DNA of 51,425 bases. Source: Planctomycetota bacterium. GTDB lineage: Bacteria > Planctomycetota > MHYJ01 > JACQXL01 > JACQZI01. The position numbers and the translations under genes are program-made. Below the pieces are notes generated by a model that did no database searches, was not told the origin of the DNA, and was given only the letters and a program-made list of their open reading frames with translations. The DNA lies in NCBI GenBank assembly GCA_016207825.1, contig JACQZI010000029.1:1-51425 (forward strand), given 5' to 3'. Below, piece after piece: positions 7,815 through 17,031 of this stretch; position 1 is the first letter of the stretch; the number at the start of each line of letters is the position of its first letter.

Positions 7815-10196
7815 ATGCCTGACGAAAATGACGGAAAAGATATTGAAGCGGCATTGCCTGTGGTTCAGGACCGCCTGAAAGAAGGAACGGTTGTTGAATT
7901 GGCGATTTTATCTTCACGCGATATCGTCCTGTTCCCCGGAGTCCTCATGCCTTTGTTAATTAGTGATTCCGAGTCGTTAAGCCTGATTGATGATGTCTTG
8001 GGCGGCGATAAATCATTCGGCCATATCACGATGAAAGGGACTGCCGAACAGGAGGATGATACCAGGGCCTATAACTTATATGAGTATGGTTGCCGCGCGG
8101 TCGTCTTGAAAATGCTGAAGATGCCCGACGGCAAAGCGCGTATTTTGGTCCAGGGCGGCGAAAGATTTAAGCTCGTTGGCATGGTCCAGCACGAACCTTA
8201 TCTTAAGGCAAAGGTCCAAATCATTCAGGATGTCGTGGAAAATTCAGATGAGCTGCTTGCCTTAACACGCACTGCTACCAATGTTTTTATCAATGTCATC
8301 AAACAGGTCCCTTATTTGCCGGTGGAAGAACTGCAAATGGCGGCCATGAATATTACTTCCCCGGTGTTGCTTTCTTATCTGATTGCCGCAAACATGAATT
8401 TCCCTGTCCAGGAGAAGCAGAAAATACTTGAAGAAAACGATGTCAAATTGAAATTGGAGCGTATCATCCGGCTTCTCAACCGCGAAATGGAAGTCATCCA
8501 GTTGGGCAGTAAAATCCAGAACCAGCTGCAGAGTGAAATAACAAAAGCGCAAAAAGACCAGCTCCTGCGTGAGCAGATGCGCATCATACAGCAGGAACTG
8601 GGCGAAGAAGACGACCACTCCCGTGAAATGAAAGAACTTAAGGAAAAAGTTGAAAAAGCCAAACTGTCTCCCGAAGCCCAGAAAGCGGCGGATGAAGAGA
8701 TTGCTCGCCTGGCGCGTATTTCTCCTGCTTCGGCTGAATATAGTGTTTCCCGGACATATCTGGACTGGCTTGTTACACTGCCATGGTCTGCCTCAACGAA
8801 CGACATGCTGGACATAAAAAAGGCGCAGAAAGTCCTTGACGACGACCATTACGGCCTGGAAAAGGTGAAGGAAAGGATTCTTGAATACCTTGCCGTCAGG
8901 AAACTTAAAAACGATATGCGCGGGCCAATACTCTGTTTCGTCGGGCCTCCGGGTGTCGGTAAGACATCGCTGGGTCGTTCGATTGCCCGTGCTTTGGGAA
9001 GGAATTTTTACCGTATGTCCTTGGGCGGAATCCGGGATGAGGCGGAAGTCCGCGGCCACCGCCGCACCTACGTCGGCGCTTTGCCGGGCAGGATTATCCA
9101 GGGCATCCGTAAAGCCGGTTCCAATAACCCAATTTTTATGCTGGATGAAGTCGATAAAATCGGGCAGGATTTCCGGGGCGATCCTTCAAGTGCCCTTCTG
9201 GAAGTGCTTGACCCCGAACAGAATTTTTCCTTTTCCGACCATTACTTGGAAGTTCCTTTCGACCTTTCCAAGGTGATGTTCATTACCACGGCCAATATCC
9301 TGGATACCATTCCCCCGCCGTTACAGGACAGGATGGAAATACTGGAATTGCCCGGCTATACCGAGGAGGAAAAAATAAAAATTGCCCAACTGCACCTGAT
9401 TCCGAAACAACTGAAGGAACACGGTTTGGATGAAAAGGATTTTACCATAGATGAATCAGCCCTGTGTAAAATAATCAGTTCTTATGCGCGTGAATCGGGC
9501 GTCCGCAACCTGGAAAGGGAAATTGCCACTCTCTGCCGTAAAATAGCCAAGGAAAAAGCCAGCGGCAATAAATTCGCCAGGAAAATCACGGCTAATAATG
9601 TCGCTGACTTTTTAGGACCCATCAAGTATTTCCAGGAAATCGCCGAACGCACCAGCGAACCCGGCGTGGCAACCGGACTGGCCTGGACCAGGGTCGGAGG
9701 TGATATCCTTTTTATAGAAGCCACACGCATGAAAGGGAATAAAGGTTTCATGCTTACCGGCCACTTGGGCGAAGTGATGAAAGAATCTGCCCAGGCGGCT
9801 TTGAGTTATATCCGGGCGCATGCCAAGAAGTTTAAGATACAGGAAGATTTCTTCAGGGAATCAGATATCCATGTCCATGTCCCGGCCGGGGCGATTCCGA
9901 AAGACGGCCCTTCCGCCGGCGTGACCATGGCGATTTCGCTGATTTCGCTCTTGACCAACAGGCCCGTCCGTTCCGATGTCGCTATGACAGGGGAAATTAC
10001 CCTGCGCGGGAAAGTGCTGCCGGTTGGCGGGATAAAAGAAAAGGTGCTTGCGGCAAAAAGCAGCGGCATTAAGACGGTGCTCCTGCCCAAAAAGAACATG
10101 AAAGATATCGAGGACATCCCGCTCCGGCTGACCAAAGGACTTCATTTTGAATATTTGGACACCATTGAGCAGGCGGTCAAAAAGGCTTTTAAATAA
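7815..10196 (+). CDS. lon: ATP-dependent protease Lon
   Basis: The 793-residue product has the full LonA layout: N-terminal substrate domain (about 25-225), coiled coil (about 225-310), AAA+ module with Walker A GPPGVGKT at 377-384 and Walker B IFMLDEVDKI, and a C-terminal serine protease domain. The catalytic dyad is visible as Ser700 in KDGPSAG and Lys743 in PVGGIKEKVLAAK, spaced 43 residues apart as in E. coli Lon. It degrades misfolded and regulatory cytosolic proteins in an ATP-dependent hexamer. The stop codon overlaps the glgC start by one base, so the two are probably translationally coupled. Confidence 0.97.
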   Translation: MPDENDGKDIEAALPVVQDRLKEGTVVELAILSSRDIVLFPGVLMPLLISDSESLSLIDDVLGGDKSFGHITMKGTAEQEDDTRAYNLYEYGCRAVVLKMLKMPDGKARILVQGGERFKLVGMVQHEPYLKAKVQIIQDVVENSDELLALTRTATNVFINVIKQVPYLPVEELQMAAMNITSPVLLSYLIAANMNFPVQEKQKILEENDVKLKLERIIRLLNREMEVIQLGSKIQNQLQSEITKAQKDQLLREQMRIIQQELGEEDDHSREMKELKEKVEKAKLSPEAQKAADEEIARLARISPASAEYSVSRTYLDWLVTLPWSASTNDMLDIKKAQKVLDDDHYGLEKVKERILEYLAVRKLKNDMRGPILCFVGPPGVGKTSLGRSIARALGRNFYRMSLGGIRDEAEVRGHRRTYVGALPGRIIQGIRKAGSNNPIFMLDEVDKIGQDFRGDPSSALLEVLDPEQNFSFSDHYLEVPFDLSKVMFITTANILDTIPPPLQDRMEILELPGYTEEEKIKIAQLHLIPKQLKEHGLDEKDFTIDESALCKIISSYARESGVRNLEREIATLCRKIAKEKASGNKFARKITANNVADFLGPIKYFQEIAERTSEPGVATGLAWTRVGGDILFIEATRMKGNKGFMLTGHLGEVMKESAQAALSYIRAHAKKFKIQEDFFRESDIHVHVPAGAIPKDGPSAGVTMAISLISLLTNRPVRSDVAMTGEITLRGKVLPVGGIKEKVLAAKSSGIKTVLLPKKNMKDIEDIPLRLTKGLHFEYLDTIEQAVKKAFK

Positions 10197-11425
10197 TGAA
10201 CAATATCAAAAAGACACTGGTGGTCGTAATGGCCGGCGGCAAAGGCGAGCGCCTGGAGCCTTTAACCCGCGACCGCACCAAGCCGGCTGTTCCATTCGGC
10301 GGGATTTACCGCATCATTGATTTTACCTTAAGCAACGCCCTAAACTCAAATTTCCGGAAGATTATCGTTCTGGTCCAGTATAAATGTAATTCCCTCAACC
10401 GCCATTTGCGTGATGGGTGGAATTTCCTTTCCCCGGAATTGGGTGAATACGTGGAAACCATCCCGCCCCAGCAGCGTATCAGGGACACCTGGTACCTGGG
10501 CACCGCGGATTCGGTTTACCAGAATATTTATTCAATCGAAAAGGAAAACCCGGCATACGTGATTATCCTTGCCGGCGACCACGTTTACAAAATGAACTAT
10601 GCGGAAATGCTCGCTTCTCACATTGAAAAAAACGCCGATGTCACGGTCGGCGCCGTTCCTGTTCCTTCGGAATTGTCTCCCCTTTACGGTATTATCGGCG
10701 TGGATTCATCAAACCGCATTACCGCCTTTCAGGAAAAACCGCACAGTAATCCGATAACAAAGCATGATAACCCTAAAATGTGCCTGGCATCGATGGGTAT
10801 CTACATATTTACCACCTCTATTCTGTATGAAACTCTCGTGGCCGATGCGAAAAATGAAAAAAGCACGCATGATTTCGGGCGTGATATTGTCCCCGGCCTT
10901 CTCGGCAAGAAACAGCTTTATGTCTACCCATTTACTGATTCTAAAACCAACGGGCCGGGATACTGGCGCGATGTCGGGACCATAGACGCATATTACATGG
11001 CGAATATGGATTTGGTTTCGGTCTCGCCTGAATTTAATTTATATGAACCGGAATGGCCTATTTACACCTACCGGACCCCTGCGCCGCCGCCTAAATTTGT
11101 CTTTGCGCAGGAAGGACCGGATGCCCGGCGCGGAACGGCGCTTGATTCGCTCGTCAGCCAGGGTTCGATCATCAGCGGCGGCCGTGTGGAGCGCTGCATC
11201 ATATCGCCCAACGTCCGGGTAAACAGCTATTCCAATATATTCGGCTCTATTCTCTTCGAAGGCGTCGATGTCGGACGCCGCGCCAAGATAAAAAATGCCA
11301 TCATCGATAAGAATGTTAAAATACCGGCCGGCATGGAAATTGGCTATGACCTGGAAAAAGACCGCAAACGGTTTGCCGTCAGTGAAGGCGGTATCGTAGT
11401 AATCGCCAAAGAGCAGCATTTGTAA
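10196..11425 (+). CDS. glgC: Glucose-1-phosphate adenylyltransferase (ADP-glucose pyrophosphorylase)
   Basis: This makes ADP-glucose from ATP and glucose-1-phosphate, the committed step of bacterial glycogen synthesis. The 409-residue protein has the nucleotidyltransferase signature [12 protein letters not shown] at 13-24, then KPAVPFGG, the active-site segment [15 protein letters not shown], and [13 protein letters not shown] left-handed beta-helix region follows (about 290-409, with the [20 protein letters not shown] repeats). The ATG overlaps the lon stop (TAATG), and no strong ribosome-binding site is present, consistent with coupling. No other glycogen gene is in the window, so its place in a stress run is unusual. 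Confidence 0.95.
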   Translation: MNNIKKTLVVVMAGGKGERLEPLTRDRTKPAVPFGGIYRIIDFTLSNALNSNFRKIIVLVQYKCNSLNRHLRDGWNFLSPELGEYVETIPPQQRIRDTWYLGTADSVYQNIYSIEKENPAYVIILAGDHVYKMNYAEMLASHIEKNADVTVGAVPVPSELSPLYGIIGVDSSNRITAFQEKPHSNPITKHDNPKMCLASMGIYIFTTSILYETLVADAKNEKSTHDFGRDIVPGLLGKKQLYVYPFTDSKTNGPGYWRDVGTIDAYYMANMDLVSVSPEFNLYEPEWPIYTYRTPAPPPKFVFAQEGPDARRGTALDSLVSQGSIISGGRVERCIISPNVRVNSYSNIFGSILFEGVDVGRRAKIKNAIIDKNVKIPAGMEIGYDLEKDRKRFAVSEGGIVVIAKEQHL

Positions 11426-11432
11426 ATACGGA

Positions 11433-12131
11433 ATGAATCCAAAAGCATTGCATAAAATCGGTTACGGAATGTATATCGTCTCTTCGCGTAAAGGAGACAG
11501 TTTTAACGGACAGATTGCCAATACCGTTTTCCAAATTACCTCCGAACCCCCCACCATTGCGGTAAGCATCCATAAGAAAAACCTCACCCATGAATATATT
11601 TCCGAAAGCAATGTTTTTACCGTTTCCGTCCTGAATAAGGATACCCCGATTAAACTTATCGGAACATTCGGGTTTAAATCAGGGCGTGACCTGGATAAGT
11701 TCGAAGGCGTCAAGACGAAAACCGGGGTGACCGGCGTCCCGATTGTTCTTGATAATACCCTGGCTTACCTGGAAGCCGAAGTCATCAAGTCCGTTGATGT
11801 GGTGACCCATACTGTTTTTATCGGCAAGGTGGTCAATGCAGAAGTCATACAGGATGAGGAAGGCATGACCTATTGCTATTATCATGAAGTAAAAAAAGGG
11901 AAAGCGCCATCCACCGCCCCGACGTATGTTGCTGCGGTGGATAACGCGCCTAAGCAAAAGGAGGGAACCAAAATGGATAAATATGTTTGCAAAGTCTGCG
12001 GCTACATCTACGACCCGGAGAAAGGAGACCCCGATTCCGGTATAAAGCCGGGCACCGCCTTCCAGAATATTCCGGATGACTGGGTCTGTCCGGTCTGTGG
12101 CGTCGGTAAATCCGAATTCGAAAAAGTTTAA
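11433..12131 (+). CDS. hrb: Flavin reductase-rubredoxin fusion (high-molecular-weight rubredoxin type)
   Basis: Residues 1-165 match the FMN-binding flavin reductase fold ([19 protein letters not shown] near the start). Residues 181-232 are a complete rubredoxin with CKVCG at 186-190 and CPVCG at 219-223. The same domain order occurs in Moorella Hrb, which takes electrons from NADH and feeds the flavodiiron protein FprA in O2 or NO reduction. The desulfoferrodoxin gene just downstream fits an oxygen-defence role; no FprA is in the window. The gene starts 7 nt after glgC without a clear ribosome-binding site. A strong internal site precedes Met181, so free rubredoxin may also be made. Confidence 0.9.
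   Translation: MNPKALHKIGYGMYIVSSRKGDSFNGQIANTVFQITSEPPTIAVSIHKKNLTHEYISESNVFTVSVLNKDTPIKLIGTFGFKSGRDLDKFEGVKTKTGVTGVPIVLDNTLAYLEAEVIKSVDVVTHTVFIGKVVNAEVIQDEEGMTYCYYHEVKKGKAPSTAPTYVAAVDNAPKQKEGTKMDKYVCKVCGYIYDPEKGDPDSGIKPGTAFQNIPDDWVCPVCGVGKSEFEKV
11958..11975 (+). promoter_or_regulatory. Internal ribosome-binding site and start codon before the rubredoxin domain
   Basis: AAGGAGG at 11958-11964 is fully complementary to the anti-Shine-Dalgarno core and lies 8 nt before an in-frame ATG (11973). Initiation here would give a 52-residue stand-alone rubredoxin starting [10 protein letters not shown], which is how single-domain rubredoxins normally begin. The site falls in the interdomain linker. 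Use in the cell is inferred, not shown. Confidence 0.6.
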
Positions 12132-12219
12132 TCCTTTATAATCTCAAACCGGTATGTGGTTCATCGGAGTGTAACGACGTCTCTTTAGGGATGGTGAAAT
12201 AATAAAAAAGGAGTTTGAT

Positions 12220-12594
12220 ATGGCCGCGAGATTACAGGTGTACAAATGCGAAATATGCGGGAACATCGTTGATGTATTACACGAAGCCAAAGGCGATTTG
12301 GTATGCTGTGGCAAACCTATGAAACAAATGGTGGAAAATACCGTCGATGCTTCAAAGGAAAAGCATGTCCCGGTCGTGGAAAAAACCTCTTACGGATTCT
12401 TGGTAAAAATCGGCAGTATGCCCCACCCCATGGAAGAAAAGCATTACATCGAATGGATTGAAGTATTGGCCGATGGCCGGGTCTGCCGCAAGTTCCTAAA
12501 AACCGGAGACAAGCCCGAAGCCGAATTCTACCTCAAGGCGGAAACCGTTACCGCCCGCGAATACTGCAACCTCCACGGCCTGTGGAAAAGCTAA
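12220..12594 (+). CDS. dfx: Desulfoferrodoxin (superoxide reductase, two-iron class)
   Basis: This 124-residue protein reduces superoxide to hydrogen peroxide using a reduced iron centre fed by rubredoxin. The N-terminal rubredoxin-like centre I has Cys10, Cys13, Cys29 and Cys30. Centre II has His49, His69, His75, Cys116 and His119, the same numbering as in the Desulfovibrio/Desulfarculus enzymes, with Glu47-Lys48 preceding His49. All ligands are intact, so it should be active. A good ribosome-binding site (AAGGAG, 8 nt before the ATG) sets the start. It is 88 nt downstream of the rubredoxin fusion, its likely electron donor. Confidence 0.96.
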   Translation: MAARLQVYKCEICGNIVDVLHEAKGDLVCCGKPMKQMVENTVDASKEKHVPVVEKTSYGFLVKIGSMPHPMEEKHYIEWIEVLADGRVCRKFLKTGDKPEAEFYLKAETVTAREYCNLHGLWKS

Positions 12595-12606
12595 GGGCAA
12601 TTAGTG

Positions 12607-14052
12607 TCACTCATTGGGGTTTTCCACCCTGCCCATAAAGAGGATGCTGTTGGTCTTGGTATCGCGTATCAGGAATATAAACGGATGATCTGCCCAGAAA
12701 GTCGTTTTTTCTTCAGGCATTGCAGTTGCTTCCATTGTCACTGCCGTTGCCGCCGCGGCCTCGGTGCCTTCCTCGTTAACCTCCACAAATGCTTTGTGGA
12801 TTACACTGGTGATAAAAAAATCCTTATTCCCGTTCATTCCGGAAAAATCAGCCTTTCCGAAGCTGAACGCATCGGTCATTCCCATTGTCTTAAGGATTCC
12901 GCTTAACTCAATATCTTTGGTGAATTTCAGTTGCGGGAAGCCGACCTCCACTGTTTGCTTCTTCATGACTTGCAGCCATTTATCCAATTGTTCGGGATTC
13001 AGGGCTTTTTCGAGGCCTGCTAATCCGTTGACATTATCCGGAAGCAATACCGCCATGGCCAAAGAGCTGTCGCGGTAAGGCATCTCCAGTATCCGCATGT
13101 TTTCCAGTCGGGCGTAATTGAATTCATTTTCCTGCTGCATCATAAGAGTTTCAATATATTTATCTTCGGCGAGTTGGAAGTTGAGGTTTTTGGTCCCTTC
13201 CTTATCAAATATAAACTGCCATTTTCCCTTAAAGTAAATCGCATTTGTCAAGACTAGCCTTGTCGCCTCATTTAGAACTCCTTCTTTCAATAGTTCCTTG
13301 ATTTTATCCTTGGTCTCTTTTTCCACCCAGCTATTGATAGCCTGGCGCGATTCCTCGGTTGCCTTTTCAAAATCAACTTCCATTAATTCCACTCCGTAAA
13401 AATTCTTGGTCGAATCCAGGAACGCCGGCAGGAAATTATAGCCTTTCTGCCCCCAAAGCATGTTGGCGACGTTTAGCTCATATCCTTTTTTATCCGGTCC
13501 ATTAAACTCCTTGTTAAGTTGGGCGAAAGCCTCGTGGAGTATTTCCGGGTCGGTTTCAAAGTAAAGGGTTTTTGCCATCTGTTTAGCGGTTTCATTTTTG
13601 GCGCCGGCATAGGCCATGGCCAGTGCGCTTGAAATGCTGTATGGAGAAAAGAAAAGGTTGCCTTTTTCCGCGCGCAGCATTCCGTAAAGGCCAAGGGCGA
13701 ATTTGTTATTGTAGGCTACGACCTTGTTTACATCGGACGCTTTTTTCTTTGATTCTGGCTCTTCTTTTTTGGGAGAATTTTTTGCGGGTTCCGCTATTGG
13801 TTCGGATTTTTTAGCCAAATCCATTCCACAGCCTTCACAGCGGTTAAGTTTCTTCGAACACTTCTGGCAGTAGGTGTCCGCATTGTAAAATATTTCCGTC
13901 TTGCAGAAGGCGCAATGGCCGATTACCGCGGCTTTGAAACGGCTTTTGCATTCCTTCGAGCACCAATCCGCCTGTAGCGCGGTATTGTATAAGAGAACCC
14001 CTGTTACGGCCAGCATCCCCAAAAACGCCGTGGTTATCATTCGTTTTATCAT
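12607..14052 (-). CDS. Serpin with N-terminal signal/anchor and zinc-ribbon-like Cys cluster
   Basis: The C-terminal ~370 residues are a serpin. The reactive-loop hinge EEGTEAAAATAVT (427-439) has the small residues at P12-P9 typical of inhibitory serpins, and the closing HPFIFLIRD strand is intact. Counting 17 residues from the hinge Glu puts P1 near Thr443, with Met445 an alternative. Residues 1-28 are a signal or anchor segment, so it is probably exported. Residues 31-75 hold eight Cys (31, 35, 47, 50, 62, 65, 72, 75) as CxxC pairs, then a Lys/Glu/Pro-rich linker. I chose ATG 14052 because GGAAGG precedes it and it begins directly before the hydrophobic stretch; ATG 14064 or GTG 14070 are possible. 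It is convergent with dfx, 12 nt away. Confidence 0.92.
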   Translation of the reverse strand: MIKRMITTAFLGMLAVTGVLLYNTALQADWCSKECKSRFKAAVIGHCAFCKTEIFYNADTYCQKCSKKLNRCEGCGMDLAKKSEPIAEPAKNSPKKEEPESKKKASDVNKVVAYNNKFALGLYGMLRAEKGNLFFSPYSISSALAMAYAGAKNETAKQMAKTLYFETDPEILHEAFAQLNKEFNGPDKKGYELNVANMLWGQKGYNFLPAFLDSTKNFYGVELMEVDFEKATEESRQAINSWVEKETKDKIKELLKEGVLNEATRLVLTNAIYFKGKWQFIFDKEGTKNLNFQLAEDKYIETLMMQQENEFNYARLENMRILEMPYRDSSLAMAVLLPDNVNGLAGLEKALNPEQLDKWLQVMKKQTVEVGFPQLKFTKDIELSGILKTMGMTDAFSFGKADFSGMNGNKDFFITSVIHKAFVEVNEEGTEAAAATAVTMEATAMPEEKTTFWADHPFIFLIRDTKTNSILFMGRVENPNE

Positions 14053-14242
14053 ATATCCTTCCATCTCCACTATTTATAATCATTCAGGCGCACCTAAAGG
14101 TTGGCTGCGTAATTTCTAACACCGTCTGAATATCAACTCTCATCATACCAAATCTTGTCAAAAAATAAAGTTTTAAGATGAATTTATTTCGGGCAGCAGG
14201 AAGCTTCTTTCTTATCTAAAATCCGCCCATAGGTATTTTCAC

Positions 14243-14270
14243 TTGACAAAGCACGGTAACAAGCTATAAT
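14243..14270 (+). promoter_or_regulatory. Sigma-70-type promoter of the kinase-lipoprotein pair
   Basis: TTGACA (14243-14248) and TATAAT (14265-14270) are perfect hexamers with a 16-nt spacer, 29 nt before the kinase ATG. It lies in the 247-nt divergent spacer with the serpin gene. No convincing serpin promoter was found there: a minus-strand TTGACA at 14161-14156 has no good -10. Confidence 0.7.
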
Positions 14271-14299
14271 TAACTGGAAACACACTTAAAGGAATAGAT

Positions 14300-17020
14300 A
14301 TGGGAATGAAGGAAAACGAGCTTCCAAAAACGGTAAAAGATGAAATCACTGATGACGGCATGCCGTTTTTCGAGCTTTTCGGCCAGGACGAGAAATACCA
14401 CGTGGAAAAAAAGCTCGGCAAAGGCGGCATGGGCGAAGTGCTTTCCGTGGTCGATAAAAATATCCAGCGTAAGGTGGCGCTGAAGCTGATTATCAGAGAT
14501 AAAGCCTCTGATGCCTCCAGCATGTCCCGTTTTATAGAAGAAGTCCAGATTACCGGCCAGTTGGAGCATCCCAATATCGTCCCGACCTACGAGCTCGGAA
14601 AAACAAAAGACGGTAAGATTTATTATACCATGAAGCTGGTCAAAGGGGTTACCCTGGAAGCTATCATCGATTCTCTTAAGGAAAAGAAATCCACTCATAG
14701 TATCCAGCAATATTCTTCGAACAGACTCCTGCAGATATTTATCCAGGCATGCAACGGCATTGCTTTTGCCGCCAGTAAAGGCGTCGTCCACCGCGATTTG
14801 AAGCCGGAAAACATAATGGTCGGTGAGTTCGGCGAGGTCTTGATAATGGATTGGGGTCTGGCCAAGGTCCTCGGCAAATCCGAGCGCAAAGGTGGTGTCG
14901 CTAAAGTCGAAGGCGTCCGGGAAAGCGGTATGGTGACCAAAACAATGGATGGGACGGTCATGGGCACTCCTGCTTATATGCCCCCGGAACAAGCCGCCGG
15001 TGAGGTTTCCGAAATCGACGCGCGAAGCGATGTCTACGGCCTGGGCACCATCCTTTACCAGATACTTACTTTTACTCCCCCATATGTCAATAAGGATATC
15101 GATAAGGTTTTGGAGGCGGTGGTGAATAAACCCGTAACGCCTCCCAGAAAACGCAATCCCGTTAACCATATCCCGAAAGAGCTGGAAGCCGTTTGCCTTA
15201 AGGCCATGGCAAAAAACAAAAGCAAACGCTATGCTTCAGCCCAGCTTTTGGCCGCGGATATCCAAAGCTACCTGGAGGGCAAATCCGTCTCGGCTCTTCC
15301 TGATGCTCTTCTTGTCAGGGCGGTTAAATGGGTCAAGCGGAATAAAATCTTGAGCGGCAGTATCGCCGCTATTGTCTTGGTTACGGCCGGGCTCTATGGA
15401 GGACTAACCTACCTGCAATACTCGCAAAAACAGGCGGAAATCCGGAATAACTTGAGCGAGGCGGAAGAGTTTGTATCGCAAAATGATTATGAAAAGGCGT
15501 TGGAATCCTATAATAAAGCTTTGGGGCTGGATCCGGATAATGTATTTGCAACGATTGGAGCCGGGGATTGCAAAGAAAAACTATCTTCCTTGGCCGAAGA
15601 AGAGAAAAAACACGCCGTCGAATCCGAACGCAGCAAAAAGATATCCGAACTCCTCGCGCCGGCCCGGGCGTTTAAAGAGGCGGGCGATAAACTATTGCAG
15701 GAAGAAATAAAGCCGATAGAAACGATTCTCTTTAAAACGTTTACGGCTGAAGAAGGCCACAAAATAGACCACGGGAAATATTACAAGCAATGGCTGGAAA
15801 AACAGGAGATAATCAAGGAAAAATATGATAAGGCCATCCAGAATTACCAGTCCGTTTACCAGCTTAACCGCGATAACGAAACCGTCAACAAAGACCTCTC
15901 CGGGATTTACCGGATCTATTTCGATTGGGCGGAAAAGGTGAATGACTATAAGCTGGCCGAGATTTACGGGCAATTGCTGGCGCTATATGACCGCAAAGGA
16001 ATTCATGCGGATTACTTGAAAGGCGCCGGCCGCCTTAAAATCACGAGCAACCCACCGGGCGCGGAGGTTTACCTCTTCAGCCTGAAAGCCACTGCTGATA
16101 AACGCCTCTCACCCGAAGGATTTAATACTGTGGAGATGGCATTGCAGGACCTTTCTAAGGTCCAATCTCTCAAGCTTGGACAGACCCCACTGGATTGGAA
16201 GGATTTGGAAATGGGCTCTTACCTGGCCGTTCTCCATAAAGATGGCTATGCGGATACGCGCTACCCGGTTTTTATCGAGCGAAAGGAATCGGAAATTGCG
16301 GATGTCCGCCTGCTCAAGGAATCGGAAATTCCGGAAGGCATGGTTTATGTTCCGGCCGGTGAGTTTTTCCCGCTATTAAATTTGAATGCCAAAGTTATCC
16401 TTCCGGGATTTTTAATCAGTAAATATGAAGTGGCTTATGGTGAGTATGTGGAGTTTATGAATAACTCGGATAAAAAAGGTTCTGAAGAAATGATTGACTA
16501 TTGTAAAAGGATGAAAATTGATTCCTTTGTTGTAGATGCGGAAGGCAAATATGCGCTTAGGAACAGCGTTTTGGAACGCATTCCCGTTGCGTATCTGGTG
16601 CCTTCCCAGGCAATGGTTTATGCCATGTGGAAATCGGACAAAAAAGGAGGCAAATATCGGCTGCCGACTATGGATGAATGGATAAAAGCGGCGCGCGGGG
16701 CGGATAAACGCCTTTACCCCTGGGGTAATGTCGCAAACAGCATCTTTGCCAATATCTCAGAAGGCGCAAAAGAGACATACCCGGAATTCGCCGGCAGTTT
16801 CCGAATGGATTGTTCGATCTATGGGGTTTATGATATGGCTGGAAACCTTTCGGAATGGACTTCTGACTATAAAACAACTTCCGGCCAGAAGTATCATTAC
16901 GTCAAAGGCGGTCGGATCAATTGGGAAATTAAAAATTGCGGAATTGATAATACGCAACTATATCAGGATGCTTTCCATACTTTCGAAGTAGGTTTCCGTT
17001 TGGTAAAAGAAATAGAATAA
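14300..17020 (+). CDS. Transmembrane Ser/Thr protein kinase with TPR, PEGA and SUMF1-like domains
   Basis: Residues ~35-310 are a Hanks-type kinase: GKGGMGEV glycine loop, Lys62 in VALKLI, HRDLKPEN with catalytic Asp166, DWG at 184-186 in place of DFG, and GTPAYMPPEQ in the activation segment. A membrane helix follows at about 350-372. Outside are a TPR-like coiled region (about 385-440), a PEGA domain opening KITSNPPGAEVYLF (about 579), and a formylglycine-enzyme (SUMF1)-like fold from 678 with YPWG and YDMAGNLSEW. The last part has one Cys (NCGID) rather than the usual catalytic pair, so it is likely a binding rather than enzymatic module. It would sense something outside the inner membrane and phosphorylate cytosolic proteins. 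AAAGGA precedes the ATG; the lipoprotein gene follows after 11 nt. Confidence 0.93.
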   Translation: MGMKENELPKTVKDEITDDGMPFFELFGQDEKYHVEKKLGKGGMGEVLSVVDKNIQRKVALKLIIRDKASDASSMSRFIEEVQITGQLEHPNIVPTYELGKTKDGKIYYTMKLVKGVTLEAIIDSLKEKKSTHSIQQYSSNRLLQIFIQACNGIAFAASKGVVHRDLKPENIMVGEFGEVLIMDWGLAKVLGKSERKGGVAKVEGVRESGMVTKTMDGTVMGTPAYMPPEQAAGEVSEIDARSDVYGLGTILYQILTFTPPYVNKDIDKVLEAVVNKPVTPPRKRNPVNHIPKELEAVCLKAMAKNKSKRYASAQLLAADIQSYLEGKSVSALPDALLVRAVKWVKRNKILSGSIAAIVLVTAGLYGGLTYLQYSQKQAEIRNNLSEAEEFVSQNDYEKALESYNKALGLDPDNVFATIGAGDCKEKLSSLAEEEKKHAVESERSKKISELLAPARAFKEAGDKLLQEEIKPIETILFKTFTAEEGHKIDHGKYYKQWLEKQEIIKEKYDKAIQNYQSVYQLNRDNETVNKDLSGIYRIYFDWAEKVNDYKLAEIYGQLLALYDRKGIHADYLKGAGRLKITSNPPGAEVYLFSLKATADKRLSPEGFNTVEMALQDLSKVQSLKLGQTPLDWKDLEMGSYLAVLHKDGYADTRYPVFIERKESEIADVRLLKESEIPEGMVYVPAGEFFPLLNLNAKVILPGFLISKYEVAYGEYVEFMNNSDKKGSEEMIDYCKRMKIDSFVVDAEGKYALRNSVLERIPVAYLVPSQAMVYAMWKSDKKGGKYRLPTMDEWIKAARGADKRLYPWGNVANSIFANISEGAKETYPEFAGSFRMDCSIYGVYDMAGNLSEWTSDYKTTSGQKYHYVKGGRINWEIKNCGIDNTQLYQDAFHTFEVGFRLVKEIE

Positions 17021-17031
17021 AGGAGGAAGAT

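Noticed and set aside
12582-12627. Bidirectional terminator between dfx and the serpin gene (GTGGAAAA / TTTTCCAC)
   Set aside because: The arms lie inside the two coding regions with a 30-nt loop and no T tract, so it is not supportable as a terminator.
14156-14161. Serpin promoter from a minus-strand TTGACA
   Set aside because: No acceptable -10 hexamer at 15-19 nt spacing.
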